Made by a program: the position numbers and the translations under genes. A DNA stretch of 64,000 nucleotides from NCBI RefSeq assembly GCF_029633825.1, contig NZ_CP090643.1, positions 248,001 through 312,000 on the forward strand, read 5' to 3'. Below are positions 7,933 through 15,191 of the stretch, piece after piece (the first letter of the stretch is position 1; the number at the start of each line of letters is the position of its first letter). Below the pieces are notes generated by a model. That model worked only from the letters and a program-made list of their open reading frames with translations, searched no databases and was not told the DNA's origin. Source of the stretch: Burkholderia contaminans. GTDB lineage: Bacteria; Pseudomonadota; Gammaproteobacteria; Burkholderiales; Burkholderiaceae.

Positions 7933-8973
7933 ATGTCCTCATTGGCCGCCCACTCAATCGCCGATACGATCCCGACGATGCCCGCAGGCCTCGCACATGA
8001 CCACCAGCAAGAACTTGCCGCTCTCGCGGTTAGCCTTCGTGGTCACTTCACGAGCCTCGAACAGACGGCGGTTCAAATCGCCCTGATCACTTTTCGTTTG
8101 AACGAGATCATCGGGGACCCAGCCCAGGCTCAAGCGTACTTTTGCCAAGTCACCGGCAAATCCGCGAGCACCTATCGCACGTACCGTGTAATCGGTCGGA
8201 CTGTCGCGAAGCACTTCACTCATCCCGAGGGATACATTCCCCACCACATTGCTCGCCTACCGCTCGACGCGTTTCATCTTCTCGACGAGAACACCGACCC
8301 TCGCGTCGTCGAAGCGATCGACGAACAGGCACAAAATGGCCCTCTGACCGCTGGCCAGGTAAAGAAACTCGTCGATACTGCGACCGCAGCGATTCGGGGC
8401 GATCTGGAAGAAGCCAACGCGCGAATTGTCGAACTCTCCGCCACGACTGCAGAGGCTCAAGCGCACGCAAAGGACGCAGAGAATGAACGGACAAAAGCGG
8501 AATCCAAGCACGACAACGTAGTCGTCCAACTACGAGCTCAAGAAGAGATGAACAGAGAGCTTCAGGCGGATCGCAGTGCTGTCCTGAACGACCTCCGCGA
8601 AGCGCAAGAAGAAGTCGATCGACTCCGCAAAGCTACCACGCAAGTTCAATATGTCGACAAATTCGTTGAGGTGCTCCCAAAGGATGTAGAGAGCCTTGAA
8701 CAAGTTCACGCGCAGCTGGCAACCGCTACGGCCCGCGCCGAGACACTGAAGCGTGAGCTCGAGGACCTCGATGCGAAACTCGGGGAAACACGAGAGGCAT
8801 CAAACAACCTCGATGAACTTGACCAAAGTGTCAACGGCCTGCTCTCGCTCTTCCCGTCGGCAATGATCACTCGGATGCGGGATTCCAATCCTGCAGTGCG
8901 TGCAAAGATCGACAGCATCGCCGACCAACTTCGTGCATTTGCAGACGCCTTGACGCTTCAAGCTGCTGCATAA
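7933..8973 (+). CDS. long coiled-coil protein, unknown function
   Basis: I place the start at ATG 7933 because GGAG lies 9 bp upstream; an in-frame ATG at 7840 lacks a ribosome site. The 346-residue product has an N-terminal helical domain (about 20-150) with a segment like a DNA-binding fold (QAYFCQVTGKSASTYRTYRV), then about 150 residues of almost unbroken coiled coil (LEEANARIVELSATTAEAQA onwards) and a helical C-terminal domain (LDQSVNGLLSLFPSAMITRM). This architecture, DNA-binding head plus long coil, resembles KfrA-type plasmid proteins that bind DNA and form scaffolds, but the sequence does not let me assign that family. It is followed 30 bp later by the FlhD-like gene and may share its transcript. 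Confidence 0.6.
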   Translation: MSSLAAHSIADTIPTMPAGLAHDHQQELAALAVSLRGHFTSLEQTAVQIALITFRLNEIIGDPAQAQAYFCQVTGKSASTYRTYRVIGRTVAKHFTHPEGYIPHHIARLPLDAFHLLDENTDPRVVEAIDEQAQNGPLTAGQVKKLVDTATAAIRGDLEEANARIVELSATTAEAQAHAKDAENERTKAESKHDNVVVQLRAQEEMNRELQADRSAVLNDLREAQEEVDRLRKATTQVQYVDKFVEVLPKDVESLEQVHAQLATATARAETLKRELEDLDAKLGETREASNNLDELDQSVNGLLSLFPSAMITRMRDSNPAVRAKIDSIADQLRAFADALTLQAAA

Positions 8974-9003
8974 CCTACGTCACGCCGTCTCCAGGAGAAA
9001 TTG

Positions 9004-9312
9004 ATGAGTCATGCAAACGGACCGGAGCTGTTCCTTCCCGCTCTCACAAAAGTCGCAATGGCCGATGCAAACGCAAAGATCCTCGAATGTTATCGAAGCC
9101 TTAGGGGACATGCCGATCCGGCTGCTGCTCTCACCTTTGGTCTTACCGAAGAGCAATACGAGATCGCCCGAAACCTTTCTCATGCCGACATTCGTGCTGT
9201 CGCGAACGCCGGCCTCCCGCTTTGGAAGTCACGGTTCGACCTCAAGCTGGTTGATGGGAAGCTCGAGCTCGACCGCGACCACGTGATCACGTCCCTGTTG
9301 ATGAACATCTGA
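9004..9312 (+). CDS. FlhD-like transcriptional regulator subunit
   Basis: A 102-residue protein starting at ATG 9004 after AGGAG. The segment ANAKILECYRSLRGHADPAA, then LTFGLTEEQYEIARNLSHAD, then VANAGLPLWKSRFD aligns with the FlhD core, in which a leucine-rich helix is followed by 'RLGInEEma..LaaLt..qm.kLAetn.lvC.FRFd'. FlhD pairs with FlhC to activate class II flagellar promoters. Plasmid and ICE relatives (SetD, AcaD) pair with FlhC-like partners to switch on conjugation genes. The FlhC-like gene follows 27 bp downstream. No flagellar gene is in the window, so control of transfer or pilus genes is the likely role; that is inference. Confidence 0.75.
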   Translation: MSHANGPELFLPALTKVAMADANAKILECYRSLRGHADPAAALTFGLTEEQYEIARNLSHADIRAVANAGLPLWKSRFDLKLVDGKLELDRDHVITSLLMNI

Positions 9313-9339
9313 CAATCCCTATCCCCCGAGGCCCTGAAA

Positions 9340-9906
9340 ATGCTGACTGTCGGAAGTCAACCTACGCTAAACGAACGCATCGCTCGTGTCCTGATTCAGT
9401 CGGGCACCCGACGCCCGGTCGTCAAGAGCATGAGTCGAGTGCCGGACCCGAAGATCGACCAGATGTACACCCAAGAGATCGGACGGAACTCGACATCAGG
9501 ACAACTGCCTTCAAGCCTCGAGTGGTTCACAAAGACCCACCGGATCCAGATGCATGCGGCGTTTCTCTTGCTCGCTTACCGGAGGATTCACAAGTCCCTT
9601 CGAAGCGGGACATACGAAGGTATGATGCCGGATAGCATCCCTCGAATTGCGTTTACCCGCACATTGACGTGGTATCACGAAATATGTGGTGGTCAGGACA
9701 ACGCCATCATCAGCTCCCAACGCCTCTATACGCTTATTCGCACCTTCGCGGACGCCCAGTCGATCAACCAGCGAGGAAACGAAGCTGCAGAGATCAAACT
9801 CCACCACTGTGCGACCTGCAAACTCCCCTTGATCGTTCCAAGGCACTACACGGAGTACCACTGCGCCGAGCACAAGCCTAAAGGCCGTCGGAGTACGAAG
9901 GGTTAG
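9340..9906 (+). CDS. FlhC-like transcriptional regulator subunit
   Basis: A 188-residue protein with the FlhC plan. A helical N-terminal half includes LPSSLEWFTKTHRIQMHAAF, matching the 'lPfStdWFmtweqn.haS' block of FlhC. A C-terminal zinc site is built from C157-x2-C160 and C175-x2-H178; FlhC normally has four Cys, so the last ligand here is His. With the FlhD-like product just upstream it should form a heteromeric activator. In SXT/R391 and IncC elements the homologous SetCD/AcaCD pairs are master activators of transfer, which makes this pair the leading candidate regulator of the tra/pil operons here. Both genes point away from the tra/pil block. Confidence 0.75.
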   Translation: MLTVGSQPTLNERIARVLIQSGTRRPVVKSMSRVPDPKIDQMYTQEIGRNSTSGQLPSSLEWFTKTHRIQMHAAFLLLAYRRIHKSLRSGTYEGMMPDSIPRIAFTRTLTWYHEICGGQDNAIISSQRLYTLIRTFADAQSINQRGNEAAEIKLHHCATCKLPLIVPRHYTEYHCAEHKPKGRRSTKG

Positions 9907-10026
9907 CGTGCACCACGGCTTCGCTGTCTTTCGAAAGCCGAGTCCTCCCGTCAGACTTCTGAAGCGCCGCGTTAGCCCCAAGGCGCTACCATCCACGTCA
10001 AACAATCACGCACGTGGAGAACCGCG

Positions 10027-10671
10027 TTGTTTATTGCGTTGGAACAAGCAGCTCACCCGACACCTCCGCACCAGGAGGGGGCGAATCCGCCCGAAGAGAC
10101 ACTCGACATCACTCAACTCCGCGACCGCGGCTGGACACGTCAGATGGTCACCCGCTTCCTTGGAGTTGCTGATGCCCGGCGGCCTGCAACTCCTGGTGCC
10201 GGCGGGCGGCCAGCTGAGCTCTATAGGATCAGCCGTGTTCGGAATGCCGAGCGCATGGTCGCTTTCTCTGAGGCCCGCCGCACAGCGGTCGAGCGGTCGG
10301 CCCTCGCCCGTCGTTCCCAGCAAGACAGGCGGGAGTCCGTACTTCGCTTTGCCACTGCAATCGAGCTCGTGCTGCCAGACCAGAGTTTCGATACTGTGAT
10401 GCGGAGAGCCCGAGACGCGCACGCTCCCGAGAATGTCGGGGGAGACCTTGACGATGGTAGGCGCGCAGTGCAATTGCTCCTTGCATCACTGGAGGATTCC
10501 ACTAATCGCCTTGACGTCTTCCAAGGCCAACCGGGAATTCGGGACGCACGTTGCCTCCTCCTCGACCGCAAGCTCTCCCTCATTTCCTCGCGGTATCCCG
10601 CCTTGTCAGATTGGTGCGAACGCGTGAAATCCAAACAGGTCCGTGACGATGGAAAAGCCGAACCCCAGTAA
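10027..10671 (+). CDS. hypothetical protein with N-terminal HTH-like segment
   Basis: A 214-residue protein. The best start is TTG 10027, with GGAG eight bases upstream. Residues about 28-75 (LRDRGWTRQMVTRFLGVADA, a Gly/Pro-rich loop, then LYRISRVRNAERM) look like a small winged-helix domain that I have seen in proteins of unknown role, where it ends in a 'lY...RV...E' strand and helix. The rest is helical with many Arg. The C-terminus overlaps the next small gene. Function is not assigned. Confidence 0.5.
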   Translation: MFIALEQAAHPTPPHQEGANPPEETLDITQLRDRGWTRQMVTRFLGVADARRPATPGAGGRPAELYRISRVRNAERMVAFSEARRTAVERSALARRSQQDRRESVLRFATAIELVLPDQSFDTVMRRARDAHAPENVGGDLDDGRRAVQLLLASLEDSTNRLDVFQGQPGIRDARCLLLDRKLSLISSRYPALSDWCERVKSKQVRDDGKAEPQ

Positions 10672-10957
10672 TCTCTCGCGGCGGGCACGAGCAATAGCGC
10701 GGCGCTTTACGGGTGAGTTCAATCGCGCTCTGCCGAACTGGGAGTGGAGGATAGACGGTGTTGCTCTCGCAGTCGTACTCGTTGTGCTAGTCCTCGATAG
10801 AACATCCGTCAAGAATACGGTAGGCGGGCCATGGATGAACGTCGTTGCGTTGTACAGCGTAGGCGCTCTACTTCACCGGAACACCCCGCGTCGTCGGAAC
10901 GGGAGCGCGCCCCGGCCTGGCCTTCTCCGACGACTGATCAATTTGGGGCGCCGCTGA
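10649..10957 (+). CDS. small membrane protein
   Basis: A 102-residue protein whose start (ATG 10649, or GTG 10643) lies inside the end of the preceding gene, in another frame. A basic N-terminus (LSRRARAIARRFTG) is followed by one strong membrane segment (VALAVVLVVLVLD), a possible weaker second one (VVALYSVGALL) and a basic tail. The overlap suggests translational coupling. Function unknown. Confidence 0.45.
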   Translation: MEKPNPSNLSRRARAIARRFTGEFNRALPNWEWRIDGVALAVVLVVLVLDRTSVKNTVGGPWMNVVALYSVGALLHRNTPRRRNGSAPRPGLLRRLINLGRR

Positions 10958-11072
10958 AGTCCCTATGCGTGAGATCCGCGAGGCGATTTGCCTTCTGAAG
11001 CTACGACCTTATCCTTGATCTACGTGCGCGGGAAGCGTGTTCAATCCCGCGATCTTCTTCAAGGAGTGAGCG

Positions 11073-11459
11073 ATGAGAAATATCGAAGAACGCGAGAGCC
11101 TTCCGACGTACCACGAAGTCGTCAACGCTCCGCGGCAAAGCAAAATCTGGGCGCCGTTCGAACAAGACGGCCGCCGCTCGAAAGGCGAGGTCGTGGTTGC
11201 TAACGCCGCCGTCGTGGTCGCTTTCGCGGTTATGGTCGGAATGGTCCTCGGCATCTACGCGGGCGCTCTCTGGGCGACCGACAGCGTCCGGGACGCCTTC
11301 ATTGAAGTGATGCCAGGATCGGTGAACTACGCAGACCTTATCAGTCTTGCTCTCAAGGGCTTTGAAACCATGTTGGGTGCGTGGACATTGAAAATGCTCT
11401 GGAACTGCGTACCGTACGTGATCAGCAAGCTCCGTCAAGGTGCAGATCAGGTGCTCTAA
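11073..11459 (+). CDS. small membrane protein
   Basis: A 128-residue protein with a good ribosome site (AAGGAG, 7 bases before ATG 11073). About 40 soluble residues precede a long membrane segment (VVVANAAVVVAFAVMVGMVL and onwards); a second amphipathic or membrane segment (ISLALKGFETMLGAWTLKML) lies near the C-terminus. It is the last gene of the plus-strand block and is followed at once by a hairpin terminator. I do not recognise the family. Confidence 0.55.
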   Translation: MRNIEERESLPTYHEVVNAPRQSKIWAPFEQDGRRSKGEVVVANAAVVVAFAVMVGMVLGIYAGALWATDSVRDAFIEVMPGSVNYADLISLALKGFETMLGAWTLKMLWNCVPYVISKLRQGADQVL

Positions 11460-11468
11460 GATCCGTCT

Positions 11469-11493
11469 ACGGCCCCGCTCCATACGGGGCCGT
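11469..11493 (+). terminator. hairpin terminator after the plus-strand block
   Basis: ACGGCCCCG and CGGGGCCGT form a perfect 9-bp stem with a 7-base loop, 9 bp after the preceding stop codon. The T-run is weak (TTACTATT). Confidence 0.6.
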
Positions 11494-11705
11494 TACTATT
11501 GAGGATACTCGGCAATCGTTGCCATAGCATACTGGGCAGCGCGCCCAGTATGCCCCGGTGCTAATGGCGTAGCACTTGGAGCCGAAGCCGACACGAAGGG
11601 TACTGTGCACTGCTCGTGACGAGCCCACACTCTTTTACCCGACGCTGCTGTATCACTTGAATCCCTCGAGACCACAATATCTCTCATCGGCGGCCTTTCG
11701 ACCCG

Positions 11706-11726
11706 CGGGGGACAACGCGTCCCCCG
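11706..11726 (-). terminator. hairpin terminator after the transglycosylase gene
   Basis: CGGGGGAC and GTCCCCCG form a perfect 8-bp stem with a 5-base loop, 35 bp beyond the stop codon of the minus-strand transglycosylase gene. It has no clear T-run. Between here and the terminator at 11493 I see no convincing gene. Confidence 0.5.
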
Positions 11727-11761
11727 GCTTATATCGGGTCTCATAGGGATCAGCAGACATT

Positions 11762-12217
11762 CTATTTCTGATCCCCGTTGCCTTGCGTCAGCAGTCTGTT
11801 GACCATCGCCTTAATCTTTGCCGCATACCGGTCGCGATAGACAGGCGTCGACGAGTTGTAAGTGCCGACCGCCTCCCAGGTATTTCCATAGCGGTCAATC
11901 GATCGTCGCAAAATCCAGGCGCCTAAATAGACGCTCTTGCATCCGTTGTACAGGTCAGCCTTCCCGATACCGTAGCGCGCCAGTGACGGAAGATGAATCG
12001 AGTTGATCTGCATCATTCCATAGTCAACCGAACCGTTGCTGTTCCTGTTCGTCGCGTCGGTCTTGCCGCCACTTTCCACAATGGCTATCGCCCTGAGAAT
12101 GACTGGGTTGACGTGGTGGAAGCTTGCTGCGTCGTCGAAGCAGTCCGCGAGGGCCGCGCGAGGTTGCACGACAAGGAAGGTGGCAGTCAGCCAAACACTC
12201 AAGAAGCGAATCCACAT
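11762..12217 (-). CDS. lytic transglycosylase (VirB1 / R64 PilT type)
   Basis: A 151-residue periplasmic enzyme that opens peptidoglycan for assembly of a secretion channel or pilus. Residues 1-24 are a signal peptide ending ALA. The goose-lysozyme-like SLT domain follows: catalytic Glu48 in AIVESGG, the DYGMMQINSIHLP box (65-77) and the late AVGTYNSS motif. The short length and the Cys pair (C26, and C in NGCKS) match the pilus- and conjugation-associated class; in R64 the corresponding protein is called PilT. It stands alone, next to the pilus block. A 245-bp gap separates it from the divergent outer-membrane gene, so the two promoters probably lie there. Confidence 0.85.
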   Translation of the reverse strand: MWIRFLSVWLTATFLVVQPRAALADCFDDAASFHHVNPVILRAIAIVESGGKTDATNRNSNGSVDYGMMQINSIHLPSLARYGIGKADLYNGCKSVYLGAWILRRSIDRYGNTWEAVGTYNSSTPVYRDRYAAKIKAMVNRLLTQGNGDQK

Positions 12218-12462
12218 TTTCGTTGCCGGCGCCGATCAGCAGCCAAATTTGAGGACTTTCATTCTCGAGGTGTACGGCGAAACTTGCCGCCCGAATGTTT
12301 GTCCACGACGTACGCCAATCACTCGGCCTCAACTTTCATCTACTGACAACGTATCGGCTACCTGGAGATTGCCGGTCAACGTCGATTTGCATCACAAGAC
12401 CTGACACTTAGACTGGATTTGTCCACGGTCGGACTTCACCAAATCATCAATCGACGGAAAAC

Positions 12463-13131
12463 ATGACATCCAAATTCAAACGCTCGGTAGTCCTCATTGC
12501 CTTCGCGGCGGGTATTGCATCGACCGCCCAAGCCCAATCGCGCAACGAAATCTATGGATCTGCTGGAACCGAAGGCCTTGGCATCGGCTACGGTTACGGG
12601 ATCAACAAGAACTTCGGCGCGCGCGTCGAAGTCAATGGATTCAGCTACTCGCGGGGATTCAATGCTGGAGACCTGCACTACAACGCCAACATTCGGCTGG
12701 TTCACGCGTCGCTGCTCGGAGACTTCTTCCCGGCGCCGTCGATTGTTCCGATCCGCCTGACCGCTGGCGTCTTGATCGGCGGCGATCAACTCAGCGGTGA
12801 TGCGACCAGCTCGCAAGGTACCTACAGCATCAATGGTGTCACGGTGCCCACCGACGGCGAGACCATCCACGCGAAGTTGAAGTTCCCGACCGTGCGTCCG
12901 TATGTTGGAATCGGATTTGGCCACAATCCGAACGGCAAGGCGGGCCTCTCGATGGCGTTCGACGCCGGCGTCGCGATCGGCAAGCCGAGTGTGTCATTCG
13001 ATGTTCCCGCAAGTATCGCAAACGCGGCCGGCTCGCAAAATGTCGCGGCAGAGGAACAGAACCTCCAGTCCAAGGCGAACAAGCTCCCCGTCTACCCGAT
13101 CGTCAAGGTGTCGCTGACCTATCGCTGGTGA
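12463..13131 (+). CDS. outer-membrane beta-barrel-like protein
   Basis: A 222-residue protein with a signal peptide (cleavage after AQA, about residue 24). Alternating beta strands follow, rich in Gly and aromatic residues (GLGIGYGYGINKNFGARVEV), and the last residue is Trp preceded by VKVSLTYRW, a typical outer-membrane sorting end. The size fits an eight-stranded barrel. It sits between the transglycosylase and the shufflon recombinase, on the opposite strand to the pil genes. It could be a surface-exclusion or adhesion factor, but this is a guess. A terminator follows. Confidence 0.7.
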   Translation: MTSKFKRSVVLIAFAAGIASTAQAQSRNEIYGSAGTEGLGIGYGYGINKNFGARVEVNGFSYSRGFNAGDLHYNANIRLVHASLLGDFFPAPSIVPIRLTAGVLIGGDQLSGDATSSQGTYSINGVTVPTDGETIHAKLKFPTVRPYVGIGFGHNPNGKAGLSMAFDAGVAIGKPSVSFDVPASIANAAGSQNVAAEEQNLQSKANKLPVYPIVKVSLTYRW

Positions 13132-13195
13132 CAGGCACACAGCCCGCATGAGAGTGCCTGCGACGGGGACTCGCGTTTCGTTATAGGCATGGCTC

Positions 13196-13214
13196 AAGGG
13201 GGCAAAGCCCCCTT
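13196..13214. terminator. bidirectional terminator between omp-like gene and rci
   Basis: AAGGGGGC, loop AAA, GCCCCCTT, followed by CTT on the plus strand. It lies between the ends of two convergent genes. Confidence 0.7.
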
Positions 13215-13224
13215 CTTCTGCGCG

Positions 13225-14499
13225 CTATAGTGGGTTAACGACAATCGCGTGGCAACTTCCATCAGACTCCACTGGACGGCTAGGCGTAGGCGGTCTCCGG
13301 GACTCCCTTACAGCTTTCACGAGTTCCCGTAGAAGTACATCTCGGGCTCTAGCGGCCACCTCGTCTGCGTCCGTGCCCTCGACTATGAGGTGCGTGAAGT
13401 CCACGAACTGTAAGGTCACCTGCTTTCCGACCTGCTGGATGAACGCTGGATACGGCACAACTGCTTCCGTGACAACGCGACGACCGCGGTTCAAGGTCCT
13501 CCGACCATCGATCTTTGCCACCAAGTTCGCTGCCTTGAGGTGGGTGTATCGTTTGAGCATCTGCATTGACTTATGCCCACTGATTGTTGCGACCTCCATC
13601 ATATCGAGGGTGCCGAGTTCGAATAGGCGGGAAACGGCCTCATGCCGGAGATCGTGGAAGTGCAGATCTTCGATGGCGCATCGCTTCACGAGCGTCCGCC
13701 AAGCTGACTTGAATCCGTTCGATGTGTAGTTAAATACCCGACCTTCTGCACGTACGCCCAAGCGTGTGATGGCATCGATGGCACGCAAACTCAGCGGAAC
13801 ATCGCGCTTGGTGCCGTTCTTCGTAATCGGGAGGTGTGCAACTCTCGATCGGAGATCGATATTCTCCCAGGTCAATCCAAGGATCTCTGCTTGGCGCATG
13901 GCTGTCTCTAACGCCAAAACAACAATCGAATGGAGCTCGAGGTTCCGGTGCACAGACGCGCTACGCAACAGTCGTCGCTCCTCGACCATCGAAACACGCC
14001 GGTCCCGACCAGGTGGCAACTTCGGTTTCCGGACGCGCGTCACCGGGTTGTCGGCCCTTGCGCCCCATTCAACGATCGCAATATTGAACATGTCACTCAG
14101 CATCGCAAGCTCGAGGCGTACCGTGTTCGGCGACACCAGACGTTTGGTCTGAGGAGCGATCGTTTCCAATCGCATGTCCCGGTAAGCTGCGATGTCGACC
14201 GTCGTGACCTCACCGACGGTTATTTTCCCGAGGAAAGAACGTGCGATCGGCCGAGCGCGATATCGCTCCTGTTCCGCCCCTCGCTTGAACACGGAGATGC
14301 GCTGGACGTACGCGCTAAGGGCTTCCGCAATTGTCGAGCTAGTCGAGACTGGAGGACCGCCCAGACTGGCAGCGACCCAATCGGGTTCAGGCGGCTCCGT
14401 ATGGTACCCAGATGCCGCGCCCGCCACACCGACACGTCCGTTGCTGACAATGCCGCTGCCGGCCGAGGGAGTAAGAGGCTTCACAAGTTTGGGGGTCAA
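13225..14499 (-). CDS. rci: shufflon-specific tyrosine recombinase Rci
   Basis: A 424-residue protein that closely follows R64 Rci: the segments EVTTVDIAAYRDMRLETI, VRLELAMLSDMFNIAIVEWG, DLHFHDLRHEAVSRLFELG and TISGHKSMQMLKRYTHLKA match the R64 protein as I know it. Catalytic residues are R202, K227, H282, R285, H309 and Y318. The C-terminal extension (from VVPYPAFIQQ) is the part that in R64 is needed for asymmetric sfx sites. Rci inverts DNA between sfx repeats to swap PilV tips; two such repeats lie 0.3 kb upstream. The start is TTG 14499, overlapping the TGA of the XRE gene, so translation is coupled. The N-terminal 45 residues are extra and poorly conserved; a GTG about 25 codons in is an alternative. 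Confidence 0.9.
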   Translation of the reverse strand: MTPKLVKPLTPSAGSGIVSNGRVGVAGAASGYHTEPPEPDWVAASLGGPPVSTSSTIAEALSAYVQRISVFKRGAEQERYRARPIARSFLGKITVGEVTTVDIAAYRDMRLETIAPQTKRLVSPNTVRLELAMLSDMFNIAIVEWGARADNPVTRVRKPKLPPGRDRRVSMVEERRLLRSASVHRNLELHSIVVLALETAMRQAEILGLTWENIDLRSRVAHLPITKNGTKRDVPLSLRAIDAITRLGVRAEGRVFNYTSNGFKSAWRTLVKRCAIEDLHFHDLRHEAVSRLFELGTLDMMEVATISGHKSMQMLKRYTHLKAANLVAKIDGRRTLNRGRRVVTEAVVPYPAFIQQVGKQVTLQFVDFTHLIVEGTDADEVAARARDVLLRELVKAVRESRRPPTPSRPVESDGSCHAIVVNPL

Positions 14500-14732
14500 T
14501 GATTGGAGGCAAGCTCGCGCTCAATTGCCGCAGACATGTCTACGAGGGAAATATCCAATCCGCGGCAAAGCGCTAGGAGCGTATCGAGGGTGGGCGAGTT
14601 CTCGCCGAGTTCCATGGCCGAGACGTACGAACGGTCCAGGCGAGCATGGATCGCCAGATCCCGCTGGGTCACTTTACGAGCTTTGCGCAAGGATCGAAGT
14701 GCCTTGCCGAATGCCTGGTTTTGACTATGCAT
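14496..14732 (-). CDS. XRE-family regulator in an operon with rci
   Basis: A 78-residue protein that is almost entirely one helix-turn-helix domain: GKALRSLRKARKVTQRDLAI, HARLDRSYVSAMELGENSPT, LDTLLALCRGLDISL. This is the Cro/C1 fold with the classical 'R..r..tQ..lA....' and 'yis.iE.g...ps...l..ia..l' pattern. I take ATG 14732 as start; the frame extends through the sfx site to 14831, but that part has no domain. The TGA overlaps the rci TTG. An inverted repeat TGGCC-n10-GGCCA lies just upstream (about 14735-14754) and could be its own operator. Control of Rci level, and so of inversion rate, is inference. Confidence 0.8.
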   Translation of the reverse strand: MHSQNQAFGKALRSLRKARKVTQRDLAIHARLDRSYVSAMELGENSPTLDTLLALCRGLDISLVDMSAAIERELASNH

Positions 14733-14824
14733 ACTGGCCAATTGAAGTCGGCCAGCATTATCGGGGGGCGTACCTGCAGGAATTCTGGGTATACCAAGAA
14801 TTTCTGCTCGCCGACCACACATAT

Positions 14825-14843
14825 TTGCCAATCCGGTGTGTGG
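14825..14843 (+). repeat. sfx recombination site, rci-proximal
   Basis: TTGCCAATCCGGTGTGTGG, 17 of the 19 sfx positions as expected. In frame it encodes CQSGVW, the same residues as at the other site, which keeps the protein joint intact after inversion. Confidence 0.85.
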
Positions 14844-15089
14844 CGGTCCCTAGGCGGTTCCTTCTCTGTCAACACGTACGTGGTCGTTGTCAACAGTACC
14901 GGCCAATACCTTGGTACGCATGCATACTGCAGCATCGGGCAACTGCGCGGAGGACCTCAGGGGGGCTACCAGGAGGTGTACACGGACGGCTTGAATAACT
15001 GGTGGGCGAACAATACCTACTGGTCCAATCAGTGGGCTGATCCTCAGTTTGTGGTGAATTGCCTGAACCTCCCAGGCGCTGGTATTTAG
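14826..15089 (+). CDS. silent alternative C-terminal cassette of PilV
   Basis: A promoterless frame that begins at the sfx site (CQSGVWRSLGGSFSVNTYVV) and ends at TAG 15089 after about 87 residues. It has the look of a PilV tip: Ser/Gly/Asn/Trp/Tyr-rich beta structure, with Cys residues in AYCSIG and FVVNCLNL. It does not resemble the expressed cassette beyond the CQSGVW junction, as expected for tips that bind different recipient lipopolysaccharides. It would be expressed only after Rci inverts the segment. Upstream codons in the same frame are outside the shufflon and not meaningful. Confidence 0.75.
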   Translation, partial: CQSGVWRSLGGSFSVNTYVVVVNSTGQYLGTHAYCSIGQLRGGPQGGYQEVYTDGLNNWWANNTYWSNQWADPQFVVNCLNLPGAGI

Positions 15090-15191
15090 ATAGGGCGTCA
15101 ATCTGCAAGGATGGCATGGCACACCGCCACGCCATCGTCGCCACGTGAAAACCCCGGCTTTGATTCGTCCGTTCGGTATCGAGAAGCCTGC

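Noticed and set aside
11496..11744. An 82-codon minus-strand frame.
   Set aside because: It contains the terminator hairpin of the transglycosylase gene and lies between two terminators; Pro/Ala/Ser-rich and without a motif.
14646..14825. Upstream extension of the silent pilV cassette to an ATG at 14646.
   Set aside because: This part overlaps the XRE gene on the other strand and lies outside the shufflon; only the part from the sfx site on looks like PilV.
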